NCBI RefSeq assembly: GCF_003841465.1
Contig: NZ_REFZ01000021.1
Coordinates: forward strand, 1 to 50,022
Length of the DNA: 50,022 nt
Direction of reading: 5' to 3'
DNA from: Natrarchaeobius oligotrophus
GTDB lineage: Archaea; Halobacteriota; Halobacteria; Halobacteriales; Natrialbaceae
The translations under genes were made by a program, and so were the position numbers. Of this stretch, positions 41,206 to 49,901 are shown in pieces. Below the pieces are notes generated by a model. It saw only the letters and a list, made by a program, of their open reading frames with translations, searched no databases and was not told where the DNA came from. Positions within the stretch are counted from its first letter, which is position 1, and each line of letters begins with the position of its first letter.

Positions 41206-42179
41206 CAGACCACCTGCCCGTACTCTGCCGGCCGGCGTTCCTCGATGACGTCTCGAACGGTCCGAACGAGATCTGTTTCGGGATGCCAGCCGAGCGTGCG
41301 CTCGAGTTTCGTTACGTCCGGTTCGCGCTGTTGGGGCTCTTCGAACTGCTCGTCGAAGGCGACCTCGTATGGAACGTGTTCGATCTCGGAATCGGAGTCG
41401 GCGAGGTCGATCACCAGCTCGGCGAGATCGTTGATGCTCGTCGGATGCGGCGATCCCACGTTGTAGACGTCGCCGTGGGCGGCTGGCGTCTCGAGCAACT
41501 CACGCGTGATCTCGACCGCATCCCTCACGTGGGTAAAACTCCGCGTCTGGGTCCCGTCGCCGTAGACGGTCAGTGGCTCGTCGTTCAGGGCCTGCTCGAC
41601 GAACGTCGGCACGACCATCCCGTACTGACCGGACTGTCGGGGGCCCACGATGTTGAAGTATCTGCCGACGACGACCGGAAGCCCGTGTTTCTCGTAATAC
41701 GCGAGGGCGAACATCTCGTCGACCGCCTTCGCCGAGGCGTAGCTCCAGCGGAGACTCTCCGTCGGACCGAGGGTGCGGTCGTCGGACTCGTCGAACGGGA
41801 CCGACTCGTCCTTTCCGTACACCTCCGAGGAGGATGCGACGAACGTCGGGACGTCGTACGTCGAGGCGGCCCCGAGGACGAGTTCCGTTCCCCGAAGGTT
41901 GGTCTCGAGGCTCTCGAGCGGTTCGTCCACGATCTTCTCGACGCCCACGGCTGCCGCGAGGTGGTAGATCTCGTCGACGCGCTTGACGGCCTCCCTGACG
42001 ACGGGCTCGCTTCGGATATCCGACGAGACGACCTCGAGGCGATCCGAGTCGGGAAGGTTGTCGATCGATCCTGTCGAGAAGTCGTCGACGACTAGGACGT
42101 CTCTGGACGGGTCCTTGAGCAGGGAGTCGACGAGATGGGAGCCGATGAAGCCGGCACCTCCCGTGACGAGCGTTTTCAT
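41205..42179 (-). CDS. NAD-dependent sugar-nucleotide epimerase/decarboxylase
   Basis: 324 residues, extended SDR. TGGAGFIGSHLVD binds NAD. The catalytic set is Ser in SSSEVYG and Tyr-Lys in YASAKAVDE. GRYFNIVGPRQSGQYGMVVP and VYGDGTQTRSFTHVRDAVE follow. The set SSSEVYG with RWSYASAK and the GxRQSGQYGMVVPxF run is like UDP-glucuronate decarboxylases and related 4-epimerases; I cannot choose. It is the upstream partner of the dehydrogenase (1-nt overlap), consistent with consecutive steps on one UDP-uronate. Confidence 0.88.
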   Translation of the reverse strand: MKTLVTGGAGFIGSHLVDSLLKDPSRDVLVVDDFSTGSIDNLPDSDRLEVVSSDIRSEPVVREAVKRVDEIYHLAAAVGVEKIVDEPLESLETNLRGTELVLGAASTYDVPTFVASSSEVYGKDESVPFDESDDRTLGPTESLRWSYASAKAVDEMFALAYYEKHGLPVVVGRYFNIVGPRQSGQYGMVVPTFVEQALNDEPLTVYGDGTQTRSFTHVRDAVEITRELLETPAAHGDVYNVGSPHPTSINDLAELVIDLADSDSEIEHVPYEVAFDEQFEEPQQREPDVTKLERTLGWHPETDLVRTVRDVIEERRPAEYGQVV

Positions 42180-42740
42180 GACACAGTACGGCCATTTGCT
42201 TCCGGCTTAGCCATTACGACGGTGACTGGAGCAACCGAAGGATAACTTCTGAAATTATGTTGAAATCGTAAACTTTACCTCGAAGATCAAACCGTTTCCT
42301 TTCGGGAGGGCGGATGATAATCGTATAGTTCAGAATGAAAATTTCCTCTGGGCTGACAGACTGACGTATTTGAGACTATGAGCGAAGCTGTGAGCGCACT
42401 AGATGCTCGTAACGAATCTAGTCTGGTTTCAAGCCAGAAAGGGAATTTAGACAGCCAATCTTACATTTGGTAGCTATGGAGCACTAGCTCTCAATCCACC
42501 TGTAACGCTAGTATGGGCACACACGCACTATTGCGATGCCGATGCCGGAGAAACATCAGCGGCCAAGCGTAGACATCGGCCGAGAGGGACTAGTGCGGTC
42601 TCGCTGTACGCAGAGTGATTGCCGAGAACAACTGTTTAACACGCTTGTTATCCGCGAGAGCATCAGGCAGGTGTGGCCCGTCCGTCGCTGCAATACGTCG
42701 CTTCGAATCGATACGATTCGATAACTAGCAGTTACGTGAA
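42180..42740. other. AT-richer spacer with CTAG words and dyads
   Basis: About 560 bases without a supported gene, between two divergent units. It contains CTAGAT/ATCTAG arms (about 42398-42420) followed by TCTGG-TTTCAAG-CCAGA (about 42422-42438). At least five CTAG words are present. A 31-codon frame at 42378-42473 shows no sign of selection. Confidence 0.4.
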
Positions 42741-42775
42741 TCAGTTATTTAACCGGGTCCGTACAGCCCGAGGAC

Positions 42776-43042
42776 ATGGAAACCGTCGTTCTGGCAGCGG
42801 TAAACAGAGTGCATCACCGGGCGCTAATCAAAGACGAATTGCAAGCGCTCGTCGAGATCGATGAGAGACCAATCGTTGAAGGCGTGTACGATACTCTGCT
42901 CGAGATTAACGTCCCAGAACTGTTCAGTGTCGTCGCCCCTCCAAGCGACCGTGGTCGAGAGAAGGAACGTATACTACCCGCATTGGTCAGAGTCGGTAGG
43001 ATAGAATCTGAGACGGGGAACATGTCGGCAGGGAGGACGTGA
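42776..43042 (+). pseudogene. Decayed N-terminal copy of the AglF-like nucleotidyltransferase
   Basis: The 88 codons align along the first 60 residues of the gene at 34326: VVLAA, ELQALVEIDERPIVEGVYDT and LLEINVPELFSVV match ALVEVDGRPIVEDVFDNLLE and its flanks. The nucleotide-binding GxGTRLRPLT loop is destroyed (AAVNRVHHRALIKDE), and the rest of the protein is missing, so it cannot be active. A TATA element TTATTTAAC at 42746-42754 is kept in the same place as in the intact gene. The frame runs into the start of the epimerase gene, which may now use this promoter. Confidence 0.8.
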
Positions 43043-43047
43043 TCAGT

Positions 43048-44067
43048 ATGATGCACGCACTCGTAACCGGTGGTGCAGGGTTTATCGGATCACACATCGC
43101 TACTGAACTCCTAGAACGAGGACACGAGGTCACTGTTCTCGACGTTCTAGATCCGTACTACGATCTTCGGATCAAAGAACGAAACTTGGAGCTTTGTCGC
43201 GAAGCTGGCGGTGATCGGTTTCGGTTCGTCGAGGGGTCGGTCACCGACGAGAAACTCGTCCGCGATATCCTCTCGAGTCACGACGTCGAGGTCATCTATC
43301 ATCAGGCGGCGCAGGCGGGCGTCCGAACGAGCGTCGAAAATCCAAAGAAGCCTCACAGGATCAATACGACCGGGCTCCTTACGCTGCTGATCGCGGCGGA
43401 CGAGTTCGGCATTCGACGGTTCGTCAACGCGTCGTCGTCGTCAGTCTACGGCGAAGTCGAGTACCTCCCGTACGACGAGGACCACCAGACCGTCCCACAG
43501 AGCCCGTACGGCGTAACCAAACTAGCCGGGGAGCACTACTGCCGACTCTGGGACGAGATCTACGACGTCCCGACCGTCACGCTCAGGTACTTTACGGTCT
43601 ACGGACCGCGGATGCGTCCGAATATGGCGATCACCAACTTCACTTCGCGGTGTCTCAACGGAGATCCGCCCGTCATCTACGGCGATGGACAGCAGACCCG
43701 CGATTTTACCTACATCAACGACGTCGTCGATGCCAACCTCACGCTACTCGAAAGCGCAGAATGTGACGGCGAGATCGTCAACGTCGGCTCGACCCGAACG
43801 ATTACGATCGAAGAACTCGCCAACCACGTCATCGAGGAAACGGGGGCGAACGTCGACCTCGAGTACGCGGAGCCGAAAGAAGCCGACGCACGTCACACCC
43901 ATGCAGACGTTTCGAAAGCCTGCGATTTGCTCGATTACAAGCCGTCGACCGGAATTCGGGAAGGTGTTTCGAAGTTCGTCGACTGGTATCGGCAGAACCG
44001 GGAGTGGTACGAACCGCTGGTACGAGGGACGCAACAAACCCGGACGTCACCGTCTAGTACGTCCTGA
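43048..44067 (+). CDS. NAD-dependent epimerase (UDP-glucuronate/UDP-glucose 4-epimerase-like)
   Basis: 339 residues, extended SDR. TGGAGFIGSHIATELLERGH binds NAD, Ser-Ser in NASSSSVYGEVEYLP and Tyr-Lys in YGVTKLAGEHYC are catalytic, then TLRYFTVYGPRMRPNMAI and GDGQQTRDFTYI. The pattern fits UDP-glucuronate 4-epimerase or UDP-GlcNAc 4-epimerase. The last 20 residues are Thr/Ser-rich and look like read-through into spacer. GTG at 43039 is an alternative start. It is intact although both neighbours are decayed, so it is likely under selection. Its stop overlaps the next remnant by 1 nt. Confidence 0.88.
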   Translation: MMHALVTGGAGFIGSHIATELLERGHEVTVLDVLDPYYDLRIKERNLELCREAGGDRFRFVEGSVTDEKLVRDILSSHDVEVIYHQAAQAGVRTSVENPKKPHRINTTGLLTLLIAADEFGIRRFVNASSSSVYGEVEYLPYDEDHQTVPQSPYGVTKLAGEHYCRLWDEIYDVPTVTLRYFTVYGPRMRPNMAITNFTSRCLNGDPPVIYGDGQQTRDFTYINDVVDANLTLLESAECDGEIVNVGSTRTITIEELANHVIEETGANVDLEYAEPKEADARHTHADVSKACDLLDYKPSTGIREGVSKFVDWYRQNREWYEPLVRGTQQTRTSPSSTS

Positions 44068-44245
44068 TGACCGACCAGCCAGACCTCGCCCCAGTCGTGG
44101 ATGCGATGGTCACGTTTCACGGAGTGGATGACGTTGAGGATGTCCTCGCAGTCAACACCAGCCGCAATGGGTGGACGTTAGACGGCGTTCCGGTCGATTT
44201 TCGCACATTCGCCGAACTCGTCTCGTGCAAACTCGTGAATGATAC
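44067..44245 (+). pseudogene. Remnant of the STT3-like protein N-terminal domain
   Basis: The frame from 44067 begins like the N-terminus of the protein at 35411: VEDVLAVNTSRNGWTLDGVP and VDFRTFAELVS align to SVLAVDADHDTWTFDDVPVD and SGTFGELVSRG. After the domain the match stops abruptly at about 44240, before any membrane segment. What follows belongs to another gene, so this is the left half of a deletion junction. Confidence 0.75.
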
Positions 44246-44447
44246 TACCTCTCGAGGAAGACACACCAACGTGGCGCAAGCGCTGGTTCGTCAAACCCGG
44301 CCTGACACAGATGAACGTCCTGTCCAGTACCAATGCCGAAATGAAACTGCGCTAAGAACTCGAATAGATCCGGTGCCGTCGTTATGACTCGATATGAAGA
44401 TTGTTGTGCGGCAGGCGTGGGGCATGCTGGAAATACTCTGCCGATGA
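44246..44447 (+). pseudogene. Remnant of a glycosylphosphotransferase C-terminus
   Basis: In a frame different from the preceding remnant, LEEDTPTWRKRWFVKPGLTQ matches QWKQRWFVKPGLTGLAQIND of the gene at 38441. It continues MKLR-stop-ELE-stop-IR and, after a frameshift, MKIVVRQAWGMLEILCR against TKILLRQLWKVVEDV. Three residues after GLT are deleted, two stops interrupt it, and it ends at the TGA at 44445. The copy is dead. The N-terminal three quarters of the gene are absent. Confidence 0.8.
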
Positions 44448-44586
44448 ATTTGATCGATAGTACGCCGATCGATATGTTCACTCCGTTACTGAATAGCGGT
44501 TGGGATCGATCGATTATTTCATCGCGGGAATTCGACCTCCATCGAACAGAGGGTAGCTACGCCAACTTCAAGGAGGGTCGATCCAG

Positions 44587-45417
44587 ATGACTACGAACCA
44601 TACCTCCTTCTCAGTACTGATGTCGGTCTATCGTGACGAAACAGCTGATCACGTACGGACAGCACTCAAGAGCGTGTTCGACCAGACGATACCTCCGGAC
44701 GAAGTTCTGATCGTAGAGGACGGACCGTTACCTGTCAATCTCAAGGAAGTGATCACGTCGTTCAAAAGACAATATCCAGACACAGTACAGATAATCTCTC
44801 TGTCCACGAACCGTGGACTGGGTGTCGCGCTTCGCGTAGGTGTCGAGGCATGTTCCAACGATCTAATTGCTCGAATGGATGCGGACGATGTCGCCGTCGA
44901 GACCCGTTTTCAGGATCAGTTGGCATATCTCTCTGCCAATCCTGAGATCGATGTTCTCGGCGGTTACGTGATGGAATTTAGCAGAGATCCCAACGAATCA
45001 GGACAAATCCGCGAAGTGCCCGTTGACCCTGAGCGCGTTCGATCCTTCGCCCGCTTCCGGTGTCCAGTGAACCACCCGACTGTGATGTTCCGTCGAGAGG
45101 CGGTACTCGAGGCCGGTAACTACCGATCTTTTCGCTCAATGCAGGATTACGAACTTTGGATGCGAATGTTGTCCCAGGGACACACGATCGCGAACCTGCC
45201 CACTGTTCTAGTGAAGTGTCGTACGGGTAATGATCTGTTCGACAGACGAGGCGGATTGAGGTATGCCCGAACGGAAATTCGGATCCAACATGAGTTCCTG
45301 AAGCATAGTTCAGTTTCCCCCGTCGTGTTCCTGCTCAACATAGTAGCAAGAATCCCACTCCGGTTGACTCCCAACGTGGTTCGCAAGCGGGTCTACCAGT
45401 CTATTTTACGGAGTTAA
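44587..45417 (+). CDS. GT2-family glycosyltransferase
   Basis: 276 residues. GT-A fold with FSVLMSVYRDE at the start, VFDQTIPPDEVLIVEDGP, the LSTNRGLGVALRVGVEACSN helix region, and the metal-binding RMDADDVA (about residues 97-103). CPVNHPTVMFRREAVLEAGN, SMQDYELWMRM and VLVKCRTGND complete the family signature (acceptor side, catalytic Asp in QDYELW). It adds one sugar from a nucleotide donor in the cytosol. Composition is AT-richer than region 3. It is preceded by a 140-nt spacer after the remnants. Confidence 0.92.
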   Translation: MTTNHTSFSVLMSVYRDETADHVRTALKSVFDQTIPPDEVLIVEDGPLPVNLKEVITSFKRQYPDTVQIISLSTNRGLGVALRVGVEACSNDLIARMDADDVAVETRFQDQLAYLSANPEIDVLGGYVMEFSRDPNESGQIREVPVDPERVRSFARFRCPVNHPTVMFRREAVLEAGNYRSFRSMQDYELWMRMLSQGHTIANLPTVLVKCRTGNDLFDRRGGLRYARTEIRIQHEFLKHSSVSPVVFLLNIVARIPLRLTPNVVRKRVYQSILRS

Positions 45418-45445
45418 ATTAATACTCTTAAGAAGATAAGTGTAA

Positions 45446-46564
45446 TCACACCCCTCGCTGTGTCAATTTTGCATCTATCAACTCAAGATACTGTGAAACG
45501 ATTGTTTCTACACTGAAATCTTGTGCCCGGTCACGGAGCACTTCTGAATCGGGTGGATCAGAAAGAGTTTCCAGTATTGTCTTAGCCATCTGAGATACAT
45601 TGCCTACGGGAATCAGTGGGCCGTACGTACCGTCATCAAGAATTGTCACGGGACCACTGCCACATTTCGTTGCCACGACCGGTGTTCCACACGACATGGC
45701 TTCAACCAACACGTTTCCGAACCCCTCTGAACGGGACGAAAGAACAAACAGATCAGCCGCCTTCATATACGGGTACGGATCGTCGACAAAACCATACAGA
45801 CAAACTCGGTCCTTGACGGCGAGTTCCTTGGAGAGTGTTTCCAGTTCATTGCGTTGTTCCCCATCTCCTAGGATCATCAGCCGTCCCCTGATCCTTTCAC
45901 TAACTTTACTAAACGCTCGTATCAACGTAGAGAAGTCCTTTTCTGGAGTATATCTACCAGCAGCTAAAAGGACTGGCTCATTCAACGAAAACCATTCGTG
46001 TTGCTCCGTGACTGAGCACGAGACTTCGTCTGTATTATTAACTGGTGAGGCGAGTTCTACTGGATTATGGATAACGGTAATATCCTTTCGAGAAACATTT
46101 GACCAGCTCAACACGTCGCGAGCAACAGAATCTGAGACTGCAACAATTTCGTCTGATTTGTTGTATGTGGCCATTCCCAACAAAAAATCGCCCTTGAACG
46201 CTACACTTTTCCAAGTACGATCACTTCGAACAGAGTGTTCAGTCACTATCACCATTGGCTGATACCGCGATATTTTTGCTGACAAGACCGTCAGCGCATT
46301 CTCAACGGTCATCACGGAAATTACTACGTCCGGCCGCCTCCTATTCAGATATCTGATTATGGACGGTAAACTCCATCTAACTCTTGATGCATACAATGGA
46401 TTGAGAGTGACTTTCTCATCAAGATTACTTGCGAGTGGTCCTTCATCCTTTAAGACCACAAGATCAGTTTCGTAGCCTCGATCAGCGAATCCGTTGGCGA
46501 GATTTACGGCAACTTTTTCAGCACCACCGATGGAGAGTGTTCCAACGAGAACCGTGATTTTCAT
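45446..46564 (-). CDS. GT4-family glycosyltransferase
   Basis: 372 residues from the ATG at 46564; a longer reading adds a non-homologous tail. GT-B fold: LVGTLSIGGAEKVAVNLANG at the N-terminus, donor-binding VLLAAGRYTPEKDFSTLIRAF, LMILGDGEQRNEL, VCLYGFVDDPYPYMKAADLF, and the E-x7-E motif in SRSEGFGNVLVEAMSCGTPV. It is a retaining transferase using a nucleotide sugar. It is AT-rich and convergent with the GT2 gene (29 nt between stops). It is probably part of the acquired end of the island. Confidence 0.93.
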   Translation of the reverse strand: MKITVLVGTLSIGGAEKVAVNLANGFADRGYETDLVVLKDEGPLASNLDEKVTLNPLYASRVRWSLPSIIRYLNRRRPDVVISVMTVENALTVLSAKISRYQPMVIVTEHSVRSDRTWKSVAFKGDFLLGMATYNKSDEIVAVSDSVARDVLSWSNVSRKDITVIHNPVELASPVNNTDEVSCSVTEQHEWFSLNEPVLLAAGRYTPEKDFSTLIRAFSKVSERIRGRLMILGDGEQRNELETLSKELAVKDRVCLYGFVDDPYPYMKAADLFVLSSRSEGFGNVLVEAMSCGTPVVATKCGSGPVTILDDGTYGPLIPVGNVSQMAKTILETLSDPPDSEVLRDRAQDFSVETIVSQYLELIDAKLTQRGV

Positions 46565-47393
46565 TGCGTCTACCCCTCTCAATCTTTCATATAACCAGCT
46601 TCTGTAATTGTGATGGTACACAACGTTAGCATTTGGTTAGACTCTGTTGGAGTGCTAGCAGAAAGTGTACGATATCCTTCCTGGTAAATGGTCCCTCGAC
46701 AGATGAAACGAAAGGAACACCGTCACCGATGACCGGGCCCAAAAGATTGATTGAGGCTTGACCACCCAAGACCGACAGTTTCGGACGGCCGCTTAAACCA
46801 CGCGTGTTTTTACTCGGTTTTGATCACCTACGTGTTCTAACCAAAAACGATGATCCGGTAGCCTGTCGCCTTCAGTGTCGGTCACTTCTTTGATCTTTTC
46901 ATGTCAGCGCCATTGTTCGACGAGATCTGCTTTGTAGTGACGCGGGCGAGCTGTCTGGTAGAACAGGCCCGCCCGCTCAATCACACGATACATGTGAACG
47001 TCTCAGAAATGTGCTCACGGACAAGAGCTAGCATCCACGTCGGATTATCGTAACCTGCTTCTGACGGTGACGCTGGCGGCGTCAACGTCAGTTCTGCCCA
47101 CCGGCCATCGGTGAGACGAGTGGATTAACCTGACCGAGGGAGGTGCCGAGCGCAACCCAACCGCACTGGGTGACAGTGTTGTGGTAATCATACGCCGTCT
47201 GTTCGGGGGAAGCAAAGGACTCCTTGAGCTGGTGATTTTTCCTGTCCATACAGCAGCGCACTTCCGGGGCGGTTGACCGCTTTTACATCCGTCTCCGTGC
47301 GCAGTTGCTGGCGTAACTGTCTCCTTATCAGCACCATCCAACCTACCTTCACGTTGTCATGAGGCTCTCTACGGGCCCAAGAGATACGAACCC
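46565..47393. other. Gene-free stretch occupied by a transposase remnant
   Basis: About 830 bases without an intact gene, between GT4 and the ligase-like gene. The minus strand reads as a broken IS630-type transposase in at least four frames, listed separately. Confidence 0.6.
46625..47260 (-). pseudogene. Frameshifted IS630-family transposase remnant
   Basis: Pieces on the minus strand in order: SPEQTAYDYHNTVTQCG, YDNPTWMLALVREHISETF, YRVIERAGLFYQTARPRYYK, LPDHRFWLEHVGDQNRVK, then SGRPKLSVLGGQASINLLGP, VIGDGVPFVSSVEGPFT and KDIVHFLLALQQSL up to a TAA. This order (HTH, linker, first DDE strand region, middle strand, helix) is that of IS630-type transposases in haloarchaea. The catalytic end is missing and frames change several times, so it is dead. 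No clear terminal repeats were found. Confidence 0.7.
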
Positions 47394-48668
47394 TCACTCA
47401 CGATACTGAGTGAGGTTAATGACAGTCGCTAACATATAAGCCCAAATAACTTGCCTATAACCGGGACCGGTCATTGTCGTTTCGGCAGCACCATGTAGAC
47501 TGAGTGAAAGCAACACAGCAAGAGCTATTGTTAAACGAAGCCGAGGTTCGGAATGGGGATTGGTTGACATATAGTTTTTCACTCCAACGCCTATAGCGCT
47601 AGTTAATAGTAGAACAAATAAGATGAACCCGACCAGTCCAAGTTCAGCAAGGATAGCAAAATAATCGCTATGAGTACTAGCTTCAATTCCTGCGGGTTTT
47701 AGAATTGACTCGCTTGAAACACCGAATCCGATACCAAAGATTGGATTATCAGGGACCGATGAAAGCAATGGTCTCCAAATATGTAGCCGAGTGTCAAATG
47801 AAATTGATGTTAAGCGGTCAGCCTCGTCTGACTGCAACAAGAAAAAGACACCAACAACTGCCGGCACTGATGCTGTTTTAAGTATGTGTCCAACATTTAT
47901 TTCGTCATTGATTTTCAATACTGTAATCACACTAAGCGAAGCTACTGCAGCAATAAATCCAGTTCTTGACAACGTTAGTACAAGTGCTATGAGTTGTAAA
48001 ATTGCCCCGGAAAAAAATACTGTAGGGAAAGATTTGATTCCCAATCCAACACTCACTGCCAGGGAGATTGCCAAAAATCCAGCAAGGGAGTTCGGATTAT
48101 GCAATAATGAGCCAATCCGTTCATCATTACCAAAGGCTTCTTGACCAACACTCATACCAGCAACGGAAATACTTTGTACAGTATATCCGTCGATCACCAT
48201 TGTCTCCCCAAATATATACAATATTATGCCTATTATACTTAGAGATGTCCCTACAGAAAATATAGTCATTGAGAGAGTCCAAAAGGTTTGTTTGGGATGA
48301 CGGTCAGCAGCTACAACAGCAATCATTGCAACAGGGCTAAGAAAAGTAATTAGCGAGCGCTGAGCCGTCAAGCGGGGATATTCCGACCAATGACTACTAA
48401 GAAGGCTCAGCATTACGAAAGCAATCAGAAGCCCGATAACTGGTACCGCTTTATGCTGAAAGCGGAATTTATCATAATAGAAAAGTATGGCCACGACCAA
48501 TGAGAATATTATAACCTGCCCAATGAGAAAAGCAAATGGTAAATATCGGACGCCAAATGGCGACCGAAATTCGGTGAAAATGTATAGAAGAATACCTGCA
48601 CAGACCATAATTGAGTAGGAGCTACGATATCTCATTGGTGCCAAATCAGGTACTATGATCTGCAACAT
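47394..48668 (-). CDS. O-antigen ligase/polymerase-like membrane protein
   Basis: 424 residues from the ATG at 48668; a TTG at 48785 or an ATG at 48635 are alternatives. About ten to eleven hydrophobic segments. The Wzy_C-type region is visible: LSRTGFIAAVASLSVITVL, then the large loop with DTRLHIWRPLLSSVPDNPIF and GIGFGVS, and HSDYFAILAELGLVGFILFV. The Arg in LSRTG and the His in THSDYF are typical of O-antigen ligases and polymerases. It would join or polymerise lipid-linked glycan at the outer face. Strongly AT-rich, unlike region 3, so probably acquired. Confidence 0.85.
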   Translation of the reverse strand: MLQIIVPDLAPMRYRSSYSIMVCAGILLYIFTEFRSPFGVRYLPFAFLIGQVIIFSLVVAILFYYDKFRFQHKAVPVIGLLIAFVMLSLLSSHWSEYPRLTAQRSLITFLSPVAMIAVVAADRHPKQTFWTLSMTIFSVGTSLSIIGIILYIFGETMVIDGYTVQSISVAGMSVGQEAFGNDERIGSLLHNPNSLAGFLAISLAVSVGLGIKSFPTVFFSGAILQLIALVLTLSRTGFIAAVASLSVITVLKINDEINVGHILKTASVPAVVGVFFLLQSDEADRLTSISFDTRLHIWRPLLSSVPDNPIFGIGFGVSSESILKPAGIEASTHSDYFAILAELGLVGFILFVLLLTSAIGVGVKNYMSTNPHSEPRLRLTIALAVLLSLSLHGAAETTMTGPGYRQVIWAYMLATVINLTQYRE

Positions 48669-48778
48669 TAATCTATCCCTCAAGCCAAACGGTGCTGTTT
48701 CGTGGGAACGAAAATCAGGGGGATATAATATTGTATGTATGTGTGATAGAATCCGATCTTCGTGATTGCAATGAGTAG

Positions 48779-49546
48779 TCAGCAATCAGCAGAGATAATC
48801 GAAGTTGGATTGATCCATTTGAGGGGATCAAAGGGACAGTACTCAACAGATACGTTTGAAAATTCGTTTCTACAGAATTCGATCGTTTGCCGATAATCAT
48901 AGCCTCGATGTTCGGTTGGATTGTCCACGGGCGGACGTTTCGCAGCGGCTGAAATATATTCTGATATAGACTTTGAGTTTTGTCGGCGCCCAGTCATGAG
49001 TCGATATATATCTCTGTAAATGATTGGAAAGCCCAATTCAAGAGGAGCGCTAATTATGAGCCGCCCCTCATTCGAAAGAACGCGTCGCAGTTCTTCAACC
49101 GCACGTCGCTCATTGGGTATATGCTCTAATGTGTCTAAAGCAAATGCGACATCAACAGCGTCATCTTGCATTGGCATTCGTGTTCCATCCGCATGAATTA
49201 TTGACAGGTGATCAGTTGAGGCCCCAGTACGATCCAGAATATCGAGACCATCATCAATTTTTGAACGGGAAATTTCAACGGCGTATACGCCTTTTGCATC
49301 TCGAAGTAGCGTAAGGGAAAAAACTGCATTTCCGCTTCCGAGTTGAAGAACTGTCTTGTCTGTCAAATCAGGAGCCGCTTGCAATGCCATATCAAGCCGG
49401 CGATGATAGTATCTCGATAACCGTCCGGTGTACATATTCAACAGATGGTCATGCTCCGGATCAACATCATTTGAGTCAATTAGGTTAGAGGCTCGAACTG
49501 CCTTCATAACCCTATGACCACCAATCAGACACATAACGTTTATCAA
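48779..49546 (-). CDS. Class I SAM-dependent methyltransferase
   Basis: 255 residues. Motif I is VLQLGSGNAVFSLTLL, followed by VYAVEISRSKIDDGLDIL, HADGTRMPMQDDAVDVAFAL and DTLEHIPNERRAVEELRRVL (motif with the HIPN loop), as in Methyltransf_11-type enzymes. It uses S-adenosylmethionine; in a glycan island it probably methylates a sugar, though other substrates are possible. A start at the internal Met in HRVMKAV is also possible. AT-rich like its neighbour; the two are on the same strand, about 110 nt apart. Confidence 0.88.
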   Translation of the reverse strand: MINVMCLIGGHRVMKAVRASNLIDSNDVDPEHDHLLNMYTGRLSRYYHRRLDMALQAAPDLTDKTVLQLGSGNAVFSLTLLRDAKGVYAVEISRSKIDDGLDILDRTGASTDHLSIIHADGTRMPMQDDAVDVAFALDTLEHIPNERRAVEELRRVLSNEGRLIISAPLELGFPIIYRDIYRLMTGRRQNSKSISEYISAAAKRPPVDNPTEHRGYDYRQTIEFCRNEFSNVSVEYCPFDPLKWINPTSIISADC

Positions 49547-49635
49547 TTTATAAATGAATATCAGTAGAGCAAGAAAATATATTAAATAGCGCTGGCTAAA
49601 TGAGAGTTTGAGGAATGAGCAGATGATGGCGAGAA

Positions 49636-49900
<265 letters not shown>

Positions 49901-49901
49901 A

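Noticed and set aside
42378-42473. A 31-codon ATG-TAG frame in the spacer
   Set aside because: Ser-rich, no TATA element at suitable spacing and no homology recognised; the local inverted repeats explain the pattern better.
44384-44590. A 68-codon frame between the transferase remnant and the GT2 gene
   Set aside because: Its first part is the out-of-frame reading of the glycosylphosphotransferase remnant; the rest matches nothing I know.
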